Shown one piece after another: positions 6,921 through 16,874 of a stretch of 38,790 bases of DNA. The DNA lies in assembly GCA_023664185.1 (NCBI GenBank), contig JAMPGA010000001.1:904138-942927 (forward strand), read 5' to 3'. The stretch comes from Muribaculaceae bacterium (GTDB taxonomy: Bacteria > Bacteroidota > Bacteroidia > Bacteroidales > Muribaculaceae). Both the position numbers and the translations under genes were made by a program. The first letter of the stretch is position 1, and every line of letters begins with the position of its first letter. The notes beneath the pieces were generated by a model, which saw only the letters and a list, made by a program, of their open reading frames with translations, was not told where the DNA came from and did not search any database.

Positions 6921-8369
6921 ATGGAAAAAGCTTCTCAGCCTGTGGCCACAGTGGCGCGACAGGTGCTGTCAGACAAGGCTTGGGCTCGCTGGACTGCCCT
7001 TGTGCTTGTGGCCTCTATGATGCTGTTCGCCTACATGTTTGTCGACGTGATGTCGCCTCTGCAGTCGTTGGTGCAGACACAGCGCGGATGGTCGCCCGAT
7101 GCTTTCGGTTACTATGCCGGAGCAGAGTATATACTTAATGTGTTCGGATTTTTGATTCTTGCCGGCATTATCCTTGACAAAATGGGTGTACGTTTCACCG
7201 GCACTCTGTCGGCCTCGCTTATGGTGGGCGGCGCCGTAATAAAACTTTACGCCTTGAGCGATATCTTCCAGGGCTCGGCTATCGATATGTGGCTTAGTTC
7301 ATGGTGGGAGGATATGCCCGGTTCGGCCAAGCTTGCCGCCCTCGGCTTCATGATCTTTGGCTGCGGCTGCGAGATGGCCGGTATCACCGTGAGCAAAGCG
7401 CTTGCCAAGTGGTTTGAGGGCAAGGAGATGGCTCTTGCCATGGGTCTGGAGATGGCCATAGCGCGTATAGGCGTCTTTGCTATATTCTCCATATCTCCCC
7501 GTCTGGCAGAGTGGGGTGGGGGACACACAGTAGTTGTGCCCGTGGCCTTCTGCGCCGCTCTTCTTTGCATCGGTCTCATCTGCTTCATAGCCTTCGATTT
7601 CATGGACGCGCGCCTCGACCGTGAGCTGGGAGCCGCCAAGGTGGCCGCCGAGGCAGCCGACGATGAGGAGTTTAAGCTCTCAGACGTAGGTGCCATCTTC
7701 GGCAGCCGTCTGTTCTGGATCATCGCCATGCTCTGTGTGCTCTATTATTCAGCCATTTTCCCCTTTCAGCGCTATGCCGCCAACATGCTTCAGTGCAACC
7801 TCGGCATATCTGAGACCCAGGCTTCCGACATCTTCCGCTGGTTCCCCATCGGCGCCGCCTGCCTCACTCCGCTGCTGGGCTGGTTCCTCGACCATAAGGG
7901 CAAAGGAGCCACAATGCTCATACTTGGTGCCATACTCATGATAGTGTGTCACCTCACATTTGCCTTTGTGGTTCCCGCCACCAAGAGCGAATTTATCACC
8001 TATTCAGCCATCGTCGTGCTGGGCATATCGTTCTCACTGGTCCCTGCAGCTCTCTGGCCTTCGGTGCCCAAGGTGATGGACAAGCGTTTCCTGGGCAGTG
8101 CCTACTCACTTATCTTCTGGGTGCAGAACATCGGTCTGGCCTTCGTGCCCATCATTATCGGCCAGGTGCTTACCTCCACAAACCCTGGCATCACCGACCC
8201 CATGCAGTACAACTACACCGCCCCGATGTGCGTGTTTGCATCGCTCGGTGTGCTCGCCCTGATTTTCGGCATTATCCTCAAAGCCATGGATGCACGCAAC
8301 CACTATGGCCTTGAGAAACCCAATATTCTCAAAGACTTCGAGGAAGTCCGTATCGACGGCGAGGCATAA
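6921..8369 (+). CDS. major facilitator superfamily (MFS) transporter, 482 aa
   Basis: About 12 hydrophobic helices in two halves are separated by a charged central loop (DARLDRELGAAKVAAEAADDEEFKLSD interrupted, residues about 232-258). The first half has YYAGAEYILNVFG and an 'LDKMGVRFTG' loop resembling the MFS motif A (G-x-x-x-D-R/K-x-G-x-R). An extra-cytoplasmic loop with WWEDMPGSAK interrupts helices 3 and 4. The substrate is unknown; anion or sugar-acid carriers are the usual assignment for this Bacteroidetes group. ligA begins nine bases after its stop, so the two are probably cotranscribed. Confidence 0.85.
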   Translation: MEKASQPVATVARQVLSDKAWARWTALVLVASMMLFAYMFVDVMSPLQSLVQTQRGWSPDAFGYYAGAEYILNVFGFLILAGIILDKMGVRFTGTLSASLMVGGAVIKLYALSDIFQGSAIDMWLSSWWEDMPGSAKLAALGFMIFGCGCEMAGITVSKALAKWFEGKEMALAMGLEMAIARIGVFAIFSISPRLAEWGGGHTVVVPVAFCAALLCIGLICFIAFDFMDARLDRELGAAKVAAEAADDEEFKLSDVGAIFGSRLFWIIAMLCVLYYSAIFPFQRYAANMLQCNLGISETQASDIFRWFPIGAACLTPLLGWFLDHKGKGATMLILGAILMIVCHLTFAFVVPATKSEFITYSAIVVLGISFSLVPAALWPSVPKVMDKRFLGSAYSLIFWVQNIGLAFVPIIIGQVLTSTNPGITDPMQYNYTAPMCVFASLGVLALIFGIILKAMDARNHYGLEKPNILKDFEEVRIDGEA

Positions 8370-8378
8370 TATATCTGT

Positions 8379-10394
8379 ATGACACCAGCTGAACACATAG
8401 CCGGGCTGCGCAGGCAGCTCGATGCCCACAACCACGCTTATTATGTGGAGAACTCTCCAGTCATCTCCGACCGCGAGTATGACGAGTTGATGAAGGAACT
8501 CGAAGAGCTCGAACGCCAATATCCCGAGCTCGACGATCCTTTGTCGCCGTCACACCGCGTTGGGTCAGACCTGACAAAGGGATTTACACAGGTCACCCAC
8601 CAGAGGCCCATGCTCTCGCTGGGCAACACCTATTCGGTAGGTGAGGTAGACGAGTGGGTGGCACGCTGCAACGATGCCTTAGGCTATGCTGGCGGCTTGA
8701 TGTCGGTTCCCATTGTCGGGGAGATGAAGTTTGACGGCACCAGTATCTCGCTCACCTACGAGATGGGCCGACTGGTGAGAGCCGTGACCCGCGGCGACGG
8801 TGTGAAGGGCGACGATGTCACCGACAACGTCAAGACCATACGTAGCATCCCGCTGGTGCTTCGCGAAGGCGATTGGCCCGACAGCTTCGAGATAAGGGGC
8901 GAAATAGTGCTGCCGTGGAAGGCCTTCGACCGCCTAAACGAAGAGCGCGCCTTCAACGAGGAGCCTCTCTTTGCAAATCCGCGCAACGCTGCCGCCGGAA
9001 CGCTCAAGATGCAGAACTCAGCCGAGGTGTCGCGCCGCGGCCTGGACGCCTATTTCTACTATCTTCTGGCCGACAATCTCCCTGCCGACAATCACTACGA
9101 CAACATGCTCAAGGCGCGCCAGTGGGGATTCAAGGTGAGCGACGCTATGACTCTGCTTGAAAGCGCCGAGGCTGTTGACGAGTTTATAACCTACTGGGAC
9201 ACAGCTCGGCGCGAACTCCCGGTGGCTACAGATGGCCTGGTGTTTAAGGTCAACAATCTGCGCCAGCAGCTCAATCTGGGCTATACCGCCAAATCGCCCC
9301 GCTGGGCCATAGCCTACAAGTTTGCCGCCGAGCGCGCTTTGACAAAATTGAATTTCGTATCGTTTGAGGTGGGGCGTATGGGCATAGTGACTCCTGTGGC
9401 CAATCTTGAACCGGTGCTCCTGTCGGGCACCATAGTCAAACGCGCGTCCTTGCACAACGCCGATATAGTCAGCAGTCTGGATATACATGAGCACGATATG
9501 CTCTATGTAGAGAAGGGTGGCGAAATCATTCCCAAGATAACCGGTGTAGACACAGCTGCACGCGAGCCGGGAGCCCGGGCCGTGGAGTTCGTGAAATTCT
9601 GTCCGGCCTGTGGCACTCCGTTGGTGCGCATACCCGGCGAGGCAGCCTGGATGTGTCCCGACAAATATGCCTGCCCTCCGCAGCTGGTGGGTCGACTCGA
9701 GCATTTCGTGGGACGCCATGCCATGGATATCGACGGGGTGGGCGAGGAGAACTGTCAGCTGCTCTACGATGCCGGGCTGGTGCGCGATATTGCCGATTTC
9801 TATACCCTCACACCCCAGTCCTTGGAGGCACTCGACCGCATAGGCCAGAAGTCGGCCCGCAAGATTCTCGATGGCGTCGAGGCCTCTAAACAGGTGCCGT
9901 TCGAACGTGTGCTCTATTCGCTCTCCATACCCTATGTGGGCGAGACCGTGTCGCGCAAGATAGCCCGGCGTGTCGGCAGCCTGGATGCACTTATGGCCAT
10001 GAACCACGATGAGCTCACGGCCATCGACGATGTGGGCCCGCGCATAGCCGACTCTATCATCGACTATTTCAGCATTCCTGGCAACCGCGACATAGTGGAG
10101 CGTCTGCGTCAGGCCGGCCTGCAGTTTGATATGCCACAGGTCGACACCTCAGACCATACTGACCTTCTGGCCGGCAAGGTGATAGTGATAAGCGGAGTGT
10201 TTGAACACCACTCGCGCGAGGAATACAAGGAGCTGATCGAGAAAAACGGTGGCAAGAACTCGGGATCCATTTCTAAGAAGACCTCCTTTGTGCTTGCCGG
10301 CGACAATATGGGGCCGGCCAAGCTCGAGAAGGCCCGCACGCTTGGAGTCCCCATTATAAATGAGGACGAGTTCCTGAAGATGATAGGGCAGTAG
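8379..10394 (+). CDS. ligA: NAD-dependent DNA ligase LigA, 671 aa
   Basis: LigA seals nicks in duplex DNA during replication and repair using NAD+. The sequence has domain Ia with [19 protein letters not shown] (residues about 17-35), the adenylation motif EMKFDG with the acceptor Lys117 (the more usual KxDG spelling is kept as K-F-D-G), an OB fold, a four-cysteine zinc finger (C408, C411, C426, C432), helix-hairpin-helix repeats (about 445-575) and a C-terminal BRCT domain (about 590-671). The length is normal for the family. It is converging with bcp, whose stop codon lies one base beyond the ligA stop, leaving no room for a terminator between them. Confidence 0.98.
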   Translation: MTPAEHIAGLRRQLDAHNHAYYVENSPVISDREYDELMKELEELERQYPELDDPLSPSHRVGSDLTKGFTQVTHQRPMLSLGNTYSVGEVDEWVARCNDALGYAGGLMSVPIVGEMKFDGTSISLTYEMGRLVRAVTRGDGVKGDDVTDNVKTIRSIPLVLREGDWPDSFEIRGEIVLPWKAFDRLNEERAFNEEPLFANPRNAAAGTLKMQNSAEVSRRGLDAYFYYLLADNLPADNHYDNMLKARQWGFKVSDAMTLLESAEAVDEFITYWDTARRELPVATDGLVFKVNNLRQQLNLGYTAKSPRWAIAYKFAAERALTKLNFVSFEVGRMGIVTPVANLEPVLLSGTIVKRASLHNADIVSSLDIHEHDMLYVEKGGEIIPKITGVDTAAREPGARAVEFVKFCPACGTPLVRIPGEAAWMCPDKYACPPQLVGRLEHFVGRHAMDIDGVGEENCQLLYDAGLVRDIADFYTLTPQSLEALDRIGQKSARKILDGVEASKQVPFERVLYSLSIPYVGETVSRKIARRVGSLDALMAMNHDELTAIDDVGPRIADSIIDYFSIPGNRDIVERLRQAGLQFDMPQVDTSDHTDLLAGKVIVISGVFEHHSREEYKELIEKNGGKNSGSISKKTSFVLAGDNMGPAKLEKARTLGVPIINEDEFLKMIGQ

Positions 10395-10395
10395 A

Positions 10396-10848
10396 TCAGA
10401 CCATTATCTGCGCGGCGTGATCTTTGGTCTTGACCTGCTTGGGCAGTATCACCCTCTCCACTATCCCCTCGGGCGATATGATGAAGGTGGTGCGCATGGT
10501 GCCCATATACTTGCGGCCATACATCGATTTTTCGCCCCAAACACCAAACTTCTCCACAAGCCGATGGTCTGTGTCGGCTATCAGCGGGAAGGGCAGCGAG
10601 TTTTTGACAATGAACTTTTTGTGTGAGTCGGCCGAGTCGACACTCACACCTATAACCTGATACCCCTTGGCCAGCAGCTCGGCATAATTGTCGCGCAGAT
10701 TGCAGGCCTGTGCCGTGCACCCCGAGGTCATATCCTTGGGGTAGAAATAAAGAGCTATGGTGCGACCGGGATAATCGCTGAGTCTGATTTCGTGTCCGTC
10801 CTGGTCTGTTCCGAGCAGATCGTCCACCTTTTGTCCGGGTTCAATCAT
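10396..10848 (-). CDS. bcp: thioredoxin-dependent thiol peroxidase (Bcp/PrxQ), 150 aa
   Basis: An atypical 2-Cys peroxiredoxin that reduces H2O2 and organic hydroperoxides. The peroxidatic Cys44 lies in FYPKDMTSGCT and the resolving Cys49 five residues later (AQAC), the PrxQ arrangement. The DLLGTDQDGHEIRLSDYPG start and the GVSVDSADSHKKF segment are typical. The length is normal. It lies downstream of the MptE-like gene on the same strand with a 23-base gap, so the two may be cotranscribed, and converges on ligA. Confidence 0.96.
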   Translation of the reverse strand: MIEPGQKVDDLLGTDQDGHEIRLSDYPGRTIALYFYPKDMTSGCTAQACNLRDNYAELLAKGYQVIGVSVDSADSHKKFIVKNSLPFPLIADTDHRLVEKFGVWGEKSMYGRKYMGTMRTTFIISPEGIVERVILPKQVKTKDHAAQIMV

Positions 10849-10871
10849 ATAGGTCTGTATTATAATGTGTT

Positions 10872-11717
10872 TTATAGCGAGCCTCGTTTGAAGGCGTCGA
10901 TAAACGATGAGGGGGTTGCGTTCACTATATTAACGCTGCGCTTGCGGGCATAGTTCTCAATGGCGTGATAACTGCGGAAAGCGAGGTGAAAGCTGAGCAG
11001 TATTTCGTGGAGCTTCACATTGCGATACACGGCCGTTACACGCTCCTCCTCCTCGCTATTGTCCTTATAGAAATGCGGCTGTATGCTCTGCACCACATTT
11101 TCTTCGCTCACGCTCAGGGTGCGTGTCCACGAATGGTCGGCGCCCAGTATCACAATCTCCTTATATCCAGCCAATATCCCAGTCATAATGGCCGGTATGA
11201 GCACATTGCGTGGACGGGGCATGCCGAGTCCGGCATTGTAGGCCGCCCTTGTGAGCCAATCAAACCCCTCAACGCCTACCGGGTTGAAGTGCTCCACCGT
11301 GATATTTGGATTCTGCACGGGCGATGTAACTCCCATGGGAATATAAAGTGTCATTGGCCATGTCACACTGTTCTCCATGCGCTCAAAGAGCCTGGTCACG
11401 TTGGGGTCGGTGGTGGGGCGTTGGAAGAAATGAGGGTCGCACAGGAGGTAGTAATCCGGGGCAATAGTCTCGAATTCAGGCGCGTTGGCAGCAAAATTGA
11501 CTGCCATAGTGGCGTTGGTCTGCAGTGTATTGAGATCGTTGGCAATATTCTGAGCCAGGGAGGGGCCGTTGCCCATCACTATGAGCCTCTCGGAGCCACG
11601 GTTTTTGCGCGTCACAGTGGGGTGGCGCGACTGAAGCACCATTTTCACGATGCTTTTTGCGCTCGCCGCAGTCTGCGAGACCAGTTCAGGGATCCGTTCC
11701 GTAAGTTTCTTAGTCAT
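10872..11717 (-). CDS. MptE/DUF115-like protein (6-hydroxymethylpterin diphosphokinase-like fold), 281 aa
   Basis: The LIVMGNGPSLAQNI segment (about residues 45-58) followed by YYLLCDPHFF and later YKEIVILGADHSWTR matches the DUF115/MAF_flag10/MptE-like Rossmann family, in which 'GxGPSL' and 'D' motifs bind a phosphorylated substrate. Relatives act in archaeal pterin synthesis or in surface glycan (nonulosonate) transfer; for this protein the role is unknown. The start MTKKLTERIPEL at 11717 is preferred over 11762 because the minus-strand -7 box (11726-11733) lies between them. That would make the mRNA nearly leaderless. Confidence 0.7.
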   Translation of the reverse strand: MTKKLTERIPELVSQTAASAKSIVKMVLQSRHPTVTRKNRGSERLIVMGNGPSLAQNIANDLNTLQTNATMAVNFAANAPEFETIAPDYYLLCDPHFFQRPTTDPNVTRLFERMENSVTWPMTLYIPMGVTSPVQNPNITVEHFNPVGVEGFDWLTRAAYNAGLGMPRPRNVLIPAIMTGILAGYKEIVILGADHSWTRTLSVSEENVVQSIQPHFYKDNSEEEERVTAVYRNVKLHEILLSFHLAFRSYHAIENYARKRSVNIVNATPSSFIDAFKRGSL

Positions 11718-11724
11718 AATCGGG

Positions 11725-11754
11725 GCAAAGTTAACAAATTTTTTGTAACTTTGC
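11725..11754. promoter_or_regulatory. near-palindromic divergent promoter between the MptE-like gene and SulP
   Basis: TAACTTTG occurs on the plus strand (11746-11753) and on the minus strand (11726-11733). The block GCAAAGTTAACAAA/TTTTGTAACTTTGC is almost a perfect inverted repeat. Each half is the -7 box for one of the two divergent genes. Confidence 0.65.
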
Positions 11755-11791
11755 GCCTCCAATCAGGTATTACACATTTCTACAACAGAAA

Positions 11792-13489
11792 ATGAACTTT
11801 TCAGGTCCGATTGACTTTAAGCCGAAATTGGTTTCCGCTTTAAGTCACTATTCGAAAGAGAAATTTAAGTCCGACCTCGTGGCCGGTATCGTAGTGGGCA
11901 TTGTGGCACTGCCGCTTGCCATAGCGTTTGGCATAGCTTCGGGTGTAAGCCCCACAGTGGGTCTCATCACAGCCATCATAGGCGGTTTCATCGTATCGGC
12001 CGCAGGCGGCTGCTCGGTGCAGATAGGTGGTCCGACGGGAGCCTTTATAGTGATAGTCTACAATATCATAGCCAACTATGGGCTCGAAGGCTTGGCTGTA
12101 GCCACCTTTATGGCCGGCCTCATTCTTGTGGCTCTCGGCATCTTCAGGCTGGGCACCGTCATCAAGTTTATCCCTTATCCTATTGTCGTGGGCTTCACCG
12201 CCGGTATAGCTCTGACCATCTTCTCCACCCAGATCAACGATTTTCTTGGCCTTGGTCTGAAGAATGTGCCCAGCGAGTTTCTGCCCAAGTGGGGCATGTA
12301 TCTCAGCAATCTTGGCAATATCAACTGGATGACGCTGGCTGTGGCTGTGGCATCGCTGGCAATTATCGTGGTGACTCCGCGCATTTCGCGTCGTCTGCCC
12401 GGTGCGCTGCTGGCCATAATCCTGGTGACAGCGGTGGTGAGTCTGGTGCCCGGAGTGCATGTAGAGACCATCGGCGACCGCTTTGGCTCTCTCCCCACTG
12501 ATATCCCTCAGCCTCACGGCTTTGAGCTCACTATGGCCAATATCAACCGTCTGCTCCCCTCGGCTTTCACCATAGCCATTCTCGGCGCCATCGAGAGTCT
12601 GCTCTCAGCCACCGTGGCCGATGGTGTGACAGGCTCCCACACCAATTCCAACACTGAGCTGATGGGTCAAGGCCTTGCCAACATCATAGTCCCCTTCTTT
12701 GGCGGTATCCCCGTCACCGGCGCCATAGCCCGCACCATGACCAATATCACCAACGGTGGACGCACTCCTGTGGCCGGACTGGTTCACGCTGTGGTGCTCT
12801 TCCTTATCTATCTGTTCATGATGCCGCTCATCAACCTTGTGCCTATGTCTTGTCTGGCCGCCGTACTTATTGTCGTGGCCTACAACATGAGCGGATGGCG
12901 CACCGTGAGAGGTATACTCCATAACCCCAAGAGCGATATTTCTGTGCTCGCAGTAACCTTCCTGCTCACCGTTGTTTTCGACCTCACAATAGCCATCGAG
13001 ATGGGTCTTATGCTCGCCATAATTCTCTTCCTGCGCCGTGTCATGGAGAATACCGAGATCAAGGTTTACTCCGAGCAGCTCGACATAGCCGAGGGTTCTG
13101 AGACCACTGTCCATGAAGTGCTCGACGTGAATCCCGGTGTTGAGGTCTATGAGATCGACGGCCCGTTCTTCTTCGGCGTGGCCACCAAGTTTGACGAGAT
13201 GATGCGCACCACCCTTGGCCGCAAGCCCAAGGTCCGTATAATACGCATGCGCAAGGTGCCTTTCATCGACTCAACCGCCATCCACAACCTGGAGATCCTG
13301 GTGCGCTCCTCGCAGGAAGCCGGCATCCACGTGGTGCTCTCGGGCGTGAAGGACAATGTGCGCAAGTCGCTTGAGAATGCTGGTATCAATCGCCTCATCG
13401 GCGACGATCATATCTGCGATCATATCACCAAGGCCGTGGTTATGGCCAACAATCTTGCCCCCGTCAGGGAGGAGGTTCAGCTGGCATAA
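11792..13489 (+). CDS. SulP family inorganic anion transporter with STAS domain, 565 aa
   Basis: The membrane part (residues about 25-410) has the SulP signatures IVALPLAIAFGIASGVSPT, the GPTGAFIVIVYNI segment and GNxx/GG-type 'GIPVTGAIARTMTNITNGGRTP' split motifs. A cytoplasmic STAS domain follows (about 440-555: 'VYEIDGPFFFGVATKFDEM' and 'PFIDSTAIHNLE', where S is the conserved position equivalent to the phosphorylated Ser of anti-sigma factor antagonists). It probably takes up sulfate, bicarbonate or another anion. EamA starts three bases after its stop, so the two are cotranscribed. Confidence 0.93.
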   Translation: MNFSGPIDFKPKLVSALSHYSKEKFKSDLVAGIVVGIVALPLAIAFGIASGVSPTVGLITAIIGGFIVSAAGGCSVQIGGPTGAFIVIVYNIIANYGLEGLAVATFMAGLILVALGIFRLGTVIKFIPYPIVVGFTAGIALTIFSTQINDFLGLGLKNVPSEFLPKWGMYLSNLGNINWMTLAVAVASLAIIVVTPRISRRLPGALLAIILVTAVVSLVPGVHVETIGDRFGSLPTDIPQPHGFELTMANINRLLPSAFTIAILGAIESLLSATVADGVTGSHTNSNTELMGQGLANIIVPFFGGIPVTGAIARTMTNITNGGRTPVAGLVHAVVLFLIYLFMMPLINLVPMSCLAAVLIVVAYNMSGWRTVRGILHNPKSDISVLAVTFLLTVVFDLTIAIEMGLMLAIILFLRRVMENTEIKVYSEQLDIAEGSETTVHEVLDVNPGVEVYEIDGPFFFGVATKFDEMMRTTLGRKPKVRIIRMRKVPFIDSTAIHNLEILVRSSQEAGIHVVLSGVKDNVRKSLENAGINRLIGDDHICDHITKAVVMANNLAPVREEVQLA

Positions 13490-13492
13490 GCC

Positions 13493-14368
13493 ATGTGGGT
13501 ACTTCTCGCCACCGTCTCGGCCCTCTGCCTGGGCTTTTATGACGTGATGAAGAAACTCTCGCTCGAGCGCAACAATGTGCTGGGCGTGCTCTTTCTCAAC
13601 ACTCTTTTTGGAGCGTTGCTGATGAGTCCTGTCGTTGTCACCGGTATAGCCGGGGGCAACTGGGGGCTTGGAGGGACTCTGGCAGGGCATGGTGCCATCC
13701 TGCTAAAGAGCTTCATCGTACTGTCGTCATGGCTGTTGGGCTATGCCTCCATAAAGCATCTGCCCCTCACCATCGCCGGGCCGGTCAACGCCTCGCGTCC
13801 GGTGCTGGTGCTCGTGGGTGCCCTCCTGCTGTTCGGCGAGCGTCTCAACGCATGGCAGTGGGCAGGTGTGCTGCTCGGATTCTGGTCGTTGTTCTTTATC
13901 AGCAGGGTAGGGGGCAAGGAGGGCTTCTCGCTGCGCACATCCCGCTGGGTGTGGATGGCCATAGGGGCTACCTCGCTCGGAGCAGTCAGCGCCCTCTACG
14001 ACAAGTATCTTATGACCCGCTTCGAGCCGCTTGAGGTTCAGGCATGGTATTCTCTCTACCAGCTTATCATCATGGGTATCACCGTTGGCGTTATGATGCG
14101 TATCTCCCCCTCGCATACACCTCTGCGCTGGCGCTGGACTATACCGTTTATCTCGGTGTTCCTTACGGTGGCCGACCTGGCCTATTTCTACTCCCTGTCC
14201 ATCGAAGGCTCCATGATAGCCGTGGTGTCGATGATCAGGCGCGGCAGTGTGATAGTGTCGTTTCTCTACGGTTTCCTCATTCTTCACGAAAAGAATATAC
14301 GCCTCAAGCTTGTCGACCTTACCATACTCCTCATAGGTCTGAGTTTCCTCGTGATAGGCTCAATGTGA
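13493..14368 (+). CDS. EamA/DMT family transporter, 291 aa
   Basis: Ten hydrophobic helices in two repeated halves of five (residues about 1-140 and 150-291) fit the drug/metabolite transporter superfamily. The first half has the typical 'GPVNASRPVLVLVGALLLFGERL' helix and the second its counterpart 'SMIAVVSMIRRGSVIVSFLYG'. It starts three bases after the SulP stop. Substrates of this family include amino acids, nucleosides and sugars; none can be assigned. Confidence 0.87.
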   Translation: MWVLLATVSALCLGFYDVMKKLSLERNNVLGVLFLNTLFGALLMSPVVVTGIAGGNWGLGGTLAGHGAILLKSFIVLSSWLLGYASIKHLPLTIAGPVNASRPVLVLVGALLLFGERLNAWQWAGVLLGFWSLFFISRVGGKEGFSLRTSRWVWMAIGATSLGAVSALYDKYLMTRFEPLEVQAWYSLYQLIIMGITVGVMMRISPSHTPLRWRWTIPFISVFLTVADLAYFYSLSIEGSMIAVVSMIRRGSVIVSFLYGFLILHEKNIRLKLVDLTILLIGLSFLVIGSM

Positions 14369-14392
14369 TGTAATTGTGAATATATATTTTGT

Positions 14393-14427
14393 AAGGTGGT
14401 GTAAATTTTATAATTTTACGCCACCTT
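14393..14427. promoter_or_regulatory. hairpin in the leader between EamA and GH2
   Basis: A 13-bp stem with one G-T pair is formed by AAGGTGGTGTAAA (14393-14405) and TTTACGCCACCTT (14415-14427). It sits 24 bases before the GH2 start codon and 24 bases after the EamA stop. There is no T-run, so it could be a regulatory stem or a weak terminator. Confidence 0.4.
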
Positions 14428-14450
14428 ATTCAATATACCCATTTCATCAC

Positions 14451-16874
14451 ATGAAACATCTATTTTCGCTATGTGCAAGCATAGTTTTGGCTATGGCGCC
14501 GGGAGCCTTGGCCAGAGAAGTGATCAACATCAACGACGGATGGCGCTTCAGCTACGGCGATCCTGTCGGTGCCGAGAGCGTGAATTTCGATGACTCGGCC
14601 TGGAAAGAGGTGCGCCTCCCCCATGACTATCAGATAGCTCAGCCCTGGGTGGCTCCGTCTGCTGACGAGAAAGCTGATGGTGATAATCCAGTGGCCAATA
14701 TAACATCGCGGCTCAGCTCCAGAGGTTTCAAGGAGATGGGCTCTGGATGGTACAGACGCCTGATTGAGACACGCGAGGAATGGAAGGACAAGCGTGTGCT
14801 CATAGACTTCGGTGGCATAATGCTTACGGGAGATGTCTATCTGAACGGTACACGCATCGGTGGCACCGACTATGGATATGTGGGGTTTGAGACCGATGTG
14901 ACAAAACTGCTCAACTATGACGCGCCTAACGTTCTGGCAGTCAAGGCCGATACCGGCCAGCCGGAAAATTCACGCTGGTATACGGGTGGCGGCCTGTACA
15001 GAGATGTGGACATAGTGGTGACCGATCCTGATTTATATTTTGCACGACATCCGCTCTACATCACCACGCCGGTGGTAGAGCCCGACCGAGCCACAGTGCG
15101 TATACAGGCCGAGATCTCGGCTCCCCGATTCAAGGGCAAAGAGCTTACAGTGAAGGCCCGCATAACGGATGCCGATGGCGCAGAGGTGTATAGTCGCACC
15201 ATCGGACTGCCGTTTGTGAGCAAGCAAAAGACGCGCGAGTATCTCGTAGACAGTCTCACCCTCGACTCACCCCGCTTGTGGGACACCGAAAATCCTCATC
15301 TCTACAACCTGGAGCTCTCTCTGCTGAACCCCGATGGGGAAGTGGCCGATGTGGTAAACGAAAAATTCGGAGTACGCTCCATAGAATATTCGCCCGACTT
15401 CGGTTTCAAGCTCAACGGCCGTAAAGTGCTCCTCAAGGGTATAGCCAACCACCATACACTCGGTGCGCTCGGTGCAGCTGCCTATCCGGCCGCGATAGAG
15501 AAACGCATCAAGCTCCTCAAAGATTTTGGATTCAACCACATACGCTGCTCACATAACCCTTATAGTAAGGAATTTATGGACCTATGCGACCAATATGGCA
15601 TACTGGTGGTAGATGAGCTCTACGACAAGTGGCTCACCAAATTTGCCGGCGGACGCAAAGACTGGATGGAACTTTGGCCTAAGGATGTGCCTGAATGGGT
15701 GAAGCGCGACCGCAACCACCCCTCGGTGGTGATGTGGAGTCTGGGCAACGAGCTGCAACTGCTGTGGGATATTCCGTATGCCGACTGGGGAGTCACACCC
15801 TACCGTCTGCAGAAAGTGCTCCTCGACCGCTTCGATACCACAAGGCCTGTCACCGTGGCCATGCATCCGCGCGGCCGTCATCAGACCACCGATTCTCTGC
15901 CGGCGCCGCTGGTGCTCGAAACTGATATAGCAGCTTACAATTATCGCTACATGTACTTCCCGGGCGATGCACGCCGATATCCCCATCTGATATTCTATCA
16001 GAGCGAGGCCAACAACTCGGGCATGGGACCGAATTACTTTGACATGGATCTGGACAAAGTGGTGGGCCTGGCATATTGGGGCATGATAGACTATCTGGGC
16101 GAGAGTCAGGGCTGGCCGGCCAAAGGATGGGTGCAGGGAGTGTTTGACATCTCGCTCGATCCCAAGCCAAATGCCTGGTTCCTGCGCAGCTTTTTCAAGC
16201 CCGATGAGCCAGTGGTGCATATCGGCATTATAGACACCGAGGGAAACTCGAGCATCTGGAACGATGAGAAGATGCTGGCACGCACTATGTCGGAAAACTG
16301 GAATCGACCCCAAGGCTCTATCTGCACCCTCTATACCTATACCAATGCCGATGAGGTGGAGCTCCTGCTCAACGGCAAGAGTCTGGGGCGCAAGCGCAAC
16401 GATGTGGCCAACTCTCAGAAACGCAACCGTATTTTATGGGAAAATATCGCATATAAGCCCGGACGCCTCGAGGCTGTGGCATATAAGGATGGCGAGAAGA
16501 CACCGGTGGCACGCCATAAAATAGAGACTTCAGGCTCGCAGGCTCGGCTGCTCTTGACCCCCGACAATGACACTTGGCAGGCCAATGGCATTGACCTGCA
16601 GCATATAGCCATTGAGGCAGTCGACTCGAAAGGTCGCCGTGTATTCGATGCCTCGCAGCCTCTGAAATTCTCAGTGGAAGGTCCGGCCGAGATAGTGGGT
16701 GTCATTAATGGCGACAATACTTCAGAAGAACTATATACCGAAGGACGGCGCAGCCTATGGAATGGTCGTGCCAAAGCCATACTCCGCTCCACTCAGGAGC
16801 CTGGAGAGGTAATCCTCACCGTCACCCCCGACAATGGTAAACCGACTCGAATTAAACTGTCTACTGTAAAATGA
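14451..16874 (+). CDS. glycoside hydrolase family 2 (beta-galactosidase type) with DUF4982 region, 807 aa
   Basis: The start MKHLFSLCASIVLAMAPGALA gives a clear signal peptide; an upstream in-frame ATG (14376) lies before the leader hairpin and would bury it. Domains in order: sugar-binding jelly-roll (about 22-190, DGWRFSYGD, RLPHDYQ), Ig-like domain (about 195-300) and a TIM barrel with the general acid E434 in WSLGNE and the nucleophile E519 in YQSEANN. Next come a DUF4982-like region (about 595-690, YTNADEVELLLNGKSLG) and a C-terminal Ig-like domain. It probably removes beta-galactosyl or related residues from a plant glycan in the periplasm. Its stop overlaps the start of the esterase gene by four bases, so the two form an operon. 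Confidence 0.93.
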   Translation: MKHLFSLCASIVLAMAPGALAREVININDGWRFSYGDPVGAESVNFDDSAWKEVRLPHDYQIAQPWVAPSADEKADGDNPVANITSRLSSRGFKEMGSGWYRRLIETREEWKDKRVLIDFGGIMLTGDVYLNGTRIGGTDYGYVGFETDVTKLLNYDAPNVLAVKADTGQPENSRWYTGGGLYRDVDIVVTDPDLYFARHPLYITTPVVEPDRATVRIQAEISAPRFKGKELTVKARITDADGAEVYSRTIGLPFVSKQKTREYLVDSLTLDSPRLWDTENPHLYNLELSLLNPDGEVADVVNEKFGVRSIEYSPDFGFKLNGRKVLLKGIANHHTLGALGAAAYPAAIEKRIKLLKDFGFNHIRCSHNPYSKEFMDLCDQYGILVVDELYDKWLTKFAGGRKDWMELWPKDVPEWVKRDRNHPSVVMWSLGNELQLLWDIPYADWGVTPYRLQKVLLDRFDTTRPVTVAMHPRGRHQTTDSLPAPLVLETDIAAYNYRYMYFPGDARRYPHLIFYQSEANNSGMGPNYFDMDLDKVVGLAYWGMIDYLGESQGWPAKGWVQGVFDISLDPKPNAWFLRSFFKPDEPVVHIGIIDTEGNSSIWNDEKMLARTMSENWNRPQGSICTLYTYTNADEVELLLNGKSLGRKRNDVANSQKRNRILWENIAYKPGRLEAVAYKDGEKTPVARHKIETSGSQARLLLTPDNDTWQANGIDLQHIAIEAVDSKGRRVFDASQPLKFSVEGPAEIVGVINGDNTSEELYTEGRRSLWNGRAKAILRSTQEPGEVILTVTPDNGKPTRIKLSTVK

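Noticed and set aside
9018..10007. 329-aa minus-strand ORF inside ligA
   Set aside because: Antisense shadow of the ligase gene; no recognisable domain and composition typical of a reverse frame.
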